From assembly GCA_049658145.1 (NCBI GenBank), contig JBASOJ010000094.1, forward strand, positions 1 through 6,698: a stretch of DNA of 6,698 nucleotides. Reading direction: 5' to 3'. Both the position numbers and the translations under genes were made by a program. This document shows positions 6,473 through 6,698 of the stretch, in pieces. The notes under the pieces are model-generated. The model saw nothing but the letters and a program-made list of their open reading frames with translations. It was not told the DNA's origin and made no database searches. This DNA is from UBA6100 sp049658145. Lineage in GTDB: Bacteria > Actinomycetota > Coriobacteriia > Anaerosomatales > Anaerosomataceae. Every line of letters begins with the position of its first letter. The stretch's first letter is position 1.

Positions 6473-6698
6473 TGCCCTACGAGCACGGACGCACGGCGCA
6501 GCGCCTGCCCGCCTGGCTGCGGCGCCCGATAGCGCACGCCGGCGAGTACCGCGCGGTGGAGGGGCTTCTCGACGAGCTGCACCTGGCGACGGTATGCCAG
6601 GAGGCGAAGTGCCCCAACCGCGGCGAGTGCTACGCGAGCGGCACGGCCACCTTCCTGATCGCGGGCGACGCCTGCACGCGCGGCTGCCGCTTCTGCGC
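6472..6698 (+). CDS. lipA: Lipoyl synthase LipA, N-terminal part (3' end outside window)
   Basis: The first 75 residues of a radical-SAM enzyme that inserts two sulfurs into protein-bound octanoyl groups to make lipoyl cofactors. The LipA-specific auxiliary cluster motif CX4CX5C is present (CQEAKCPNRGEC: C42, C47, C53). The radical-SAM motif CX3CX2C follows (CTRGCRFC: C68, C72, C75) and runs to the window edge. RLPAWLRRPI at 11-20 is the usual lead-in. The GTG at 6472 shares its first base with the lpdA stop (TAGTG), and GGGAAG at 6455-6460 lies eleven bases upstream. An in-frame GTG at 6460 would add MRLL and is possible, but that same purine run would then sit right against the start. LipA works with LpdA in lipoyl-dependent metabolism; LipB and a GcvH-like target may lie downstream. 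Confidence 0.94.
   Translation, partial: MPYEHGRTAQRLPAWLRRPIAHAGEYRAVEGLLDELHLATVCQEAKCPNRGECYASGTATFLIAGDACTRGCRFC

Overview
The window is about two-thirds G+C with strong GC bias at third codon positions. It is gene-dense and every real gene is on the + strand; the longest gap without a coding region is 66 bases. The gene content points to a high-GC anaerobe that uses the methyl branch of the Wood-Ljungdahl (reductive acetyl-CoA) pathway or a related folate one-carbon network. An anaerobic actinobacterium (Coriobacteriia or OPB41-like) is my best guess from composition and protein style. I cannot exclude a high-GC Chloroflexi, Firmicutes or deltaproteobacterial lineage.

Layout. (1) 2-1483: C-terminal 493 codons of a MetH-like cobalamin-dependent methyltransferase (pterin-binding, B12 cap and B12-binding domains; no reactivation domain). 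(2) 1480-2142: MetV, the cysteine-rich partner of methylene-THF reductase. (3) 2139-3002: MetF, the short flavin-containing methylene-THF reductase. (4) 3009-4595: an unusual single ORF joining an N-terminal metallophosphoesterase to a C-terminal TorD/DmsD-like molybdoenzyme chaperone. (5) 4662-5042: a small MoaE-like protein that has lost several residues of the canonical molybdopterin synthase active site. (6) 5078-6472: dihydrolipoyl dehydrogenase. (7) 6472-6698: start of lipoyl synthase LipA, cut by the window edge.

Genes 1-4 are tightly packed: two ATGA overlaps, then a 6-base gap. They probably form one translationally coupled operon. A 66-base gap precedes the moaE-like gene, and a 35-base gap with a strong Shine-Dalgarno precedes lpdA. 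lpdA and lipA overlap by one base.

Functionally, MetV/MetF make methyl-THF and the MetH-like protein takes the methyl group through cobalamin. LpdA and LipA serve lipoyl-dependent complexes; the glycine cleavage system is the likeliest here because it feeds the same methylene-THF pool. The two middle genes look like molybdenum/tungsten-enzyme maturation functions. This suggests, as inference only, a link to a folate-pathway molybdoenzyme such as formate dehydrogenase. The metallophosphoesterase-TorD fusion beside a degenerate MoaE is the most novel element of the window.
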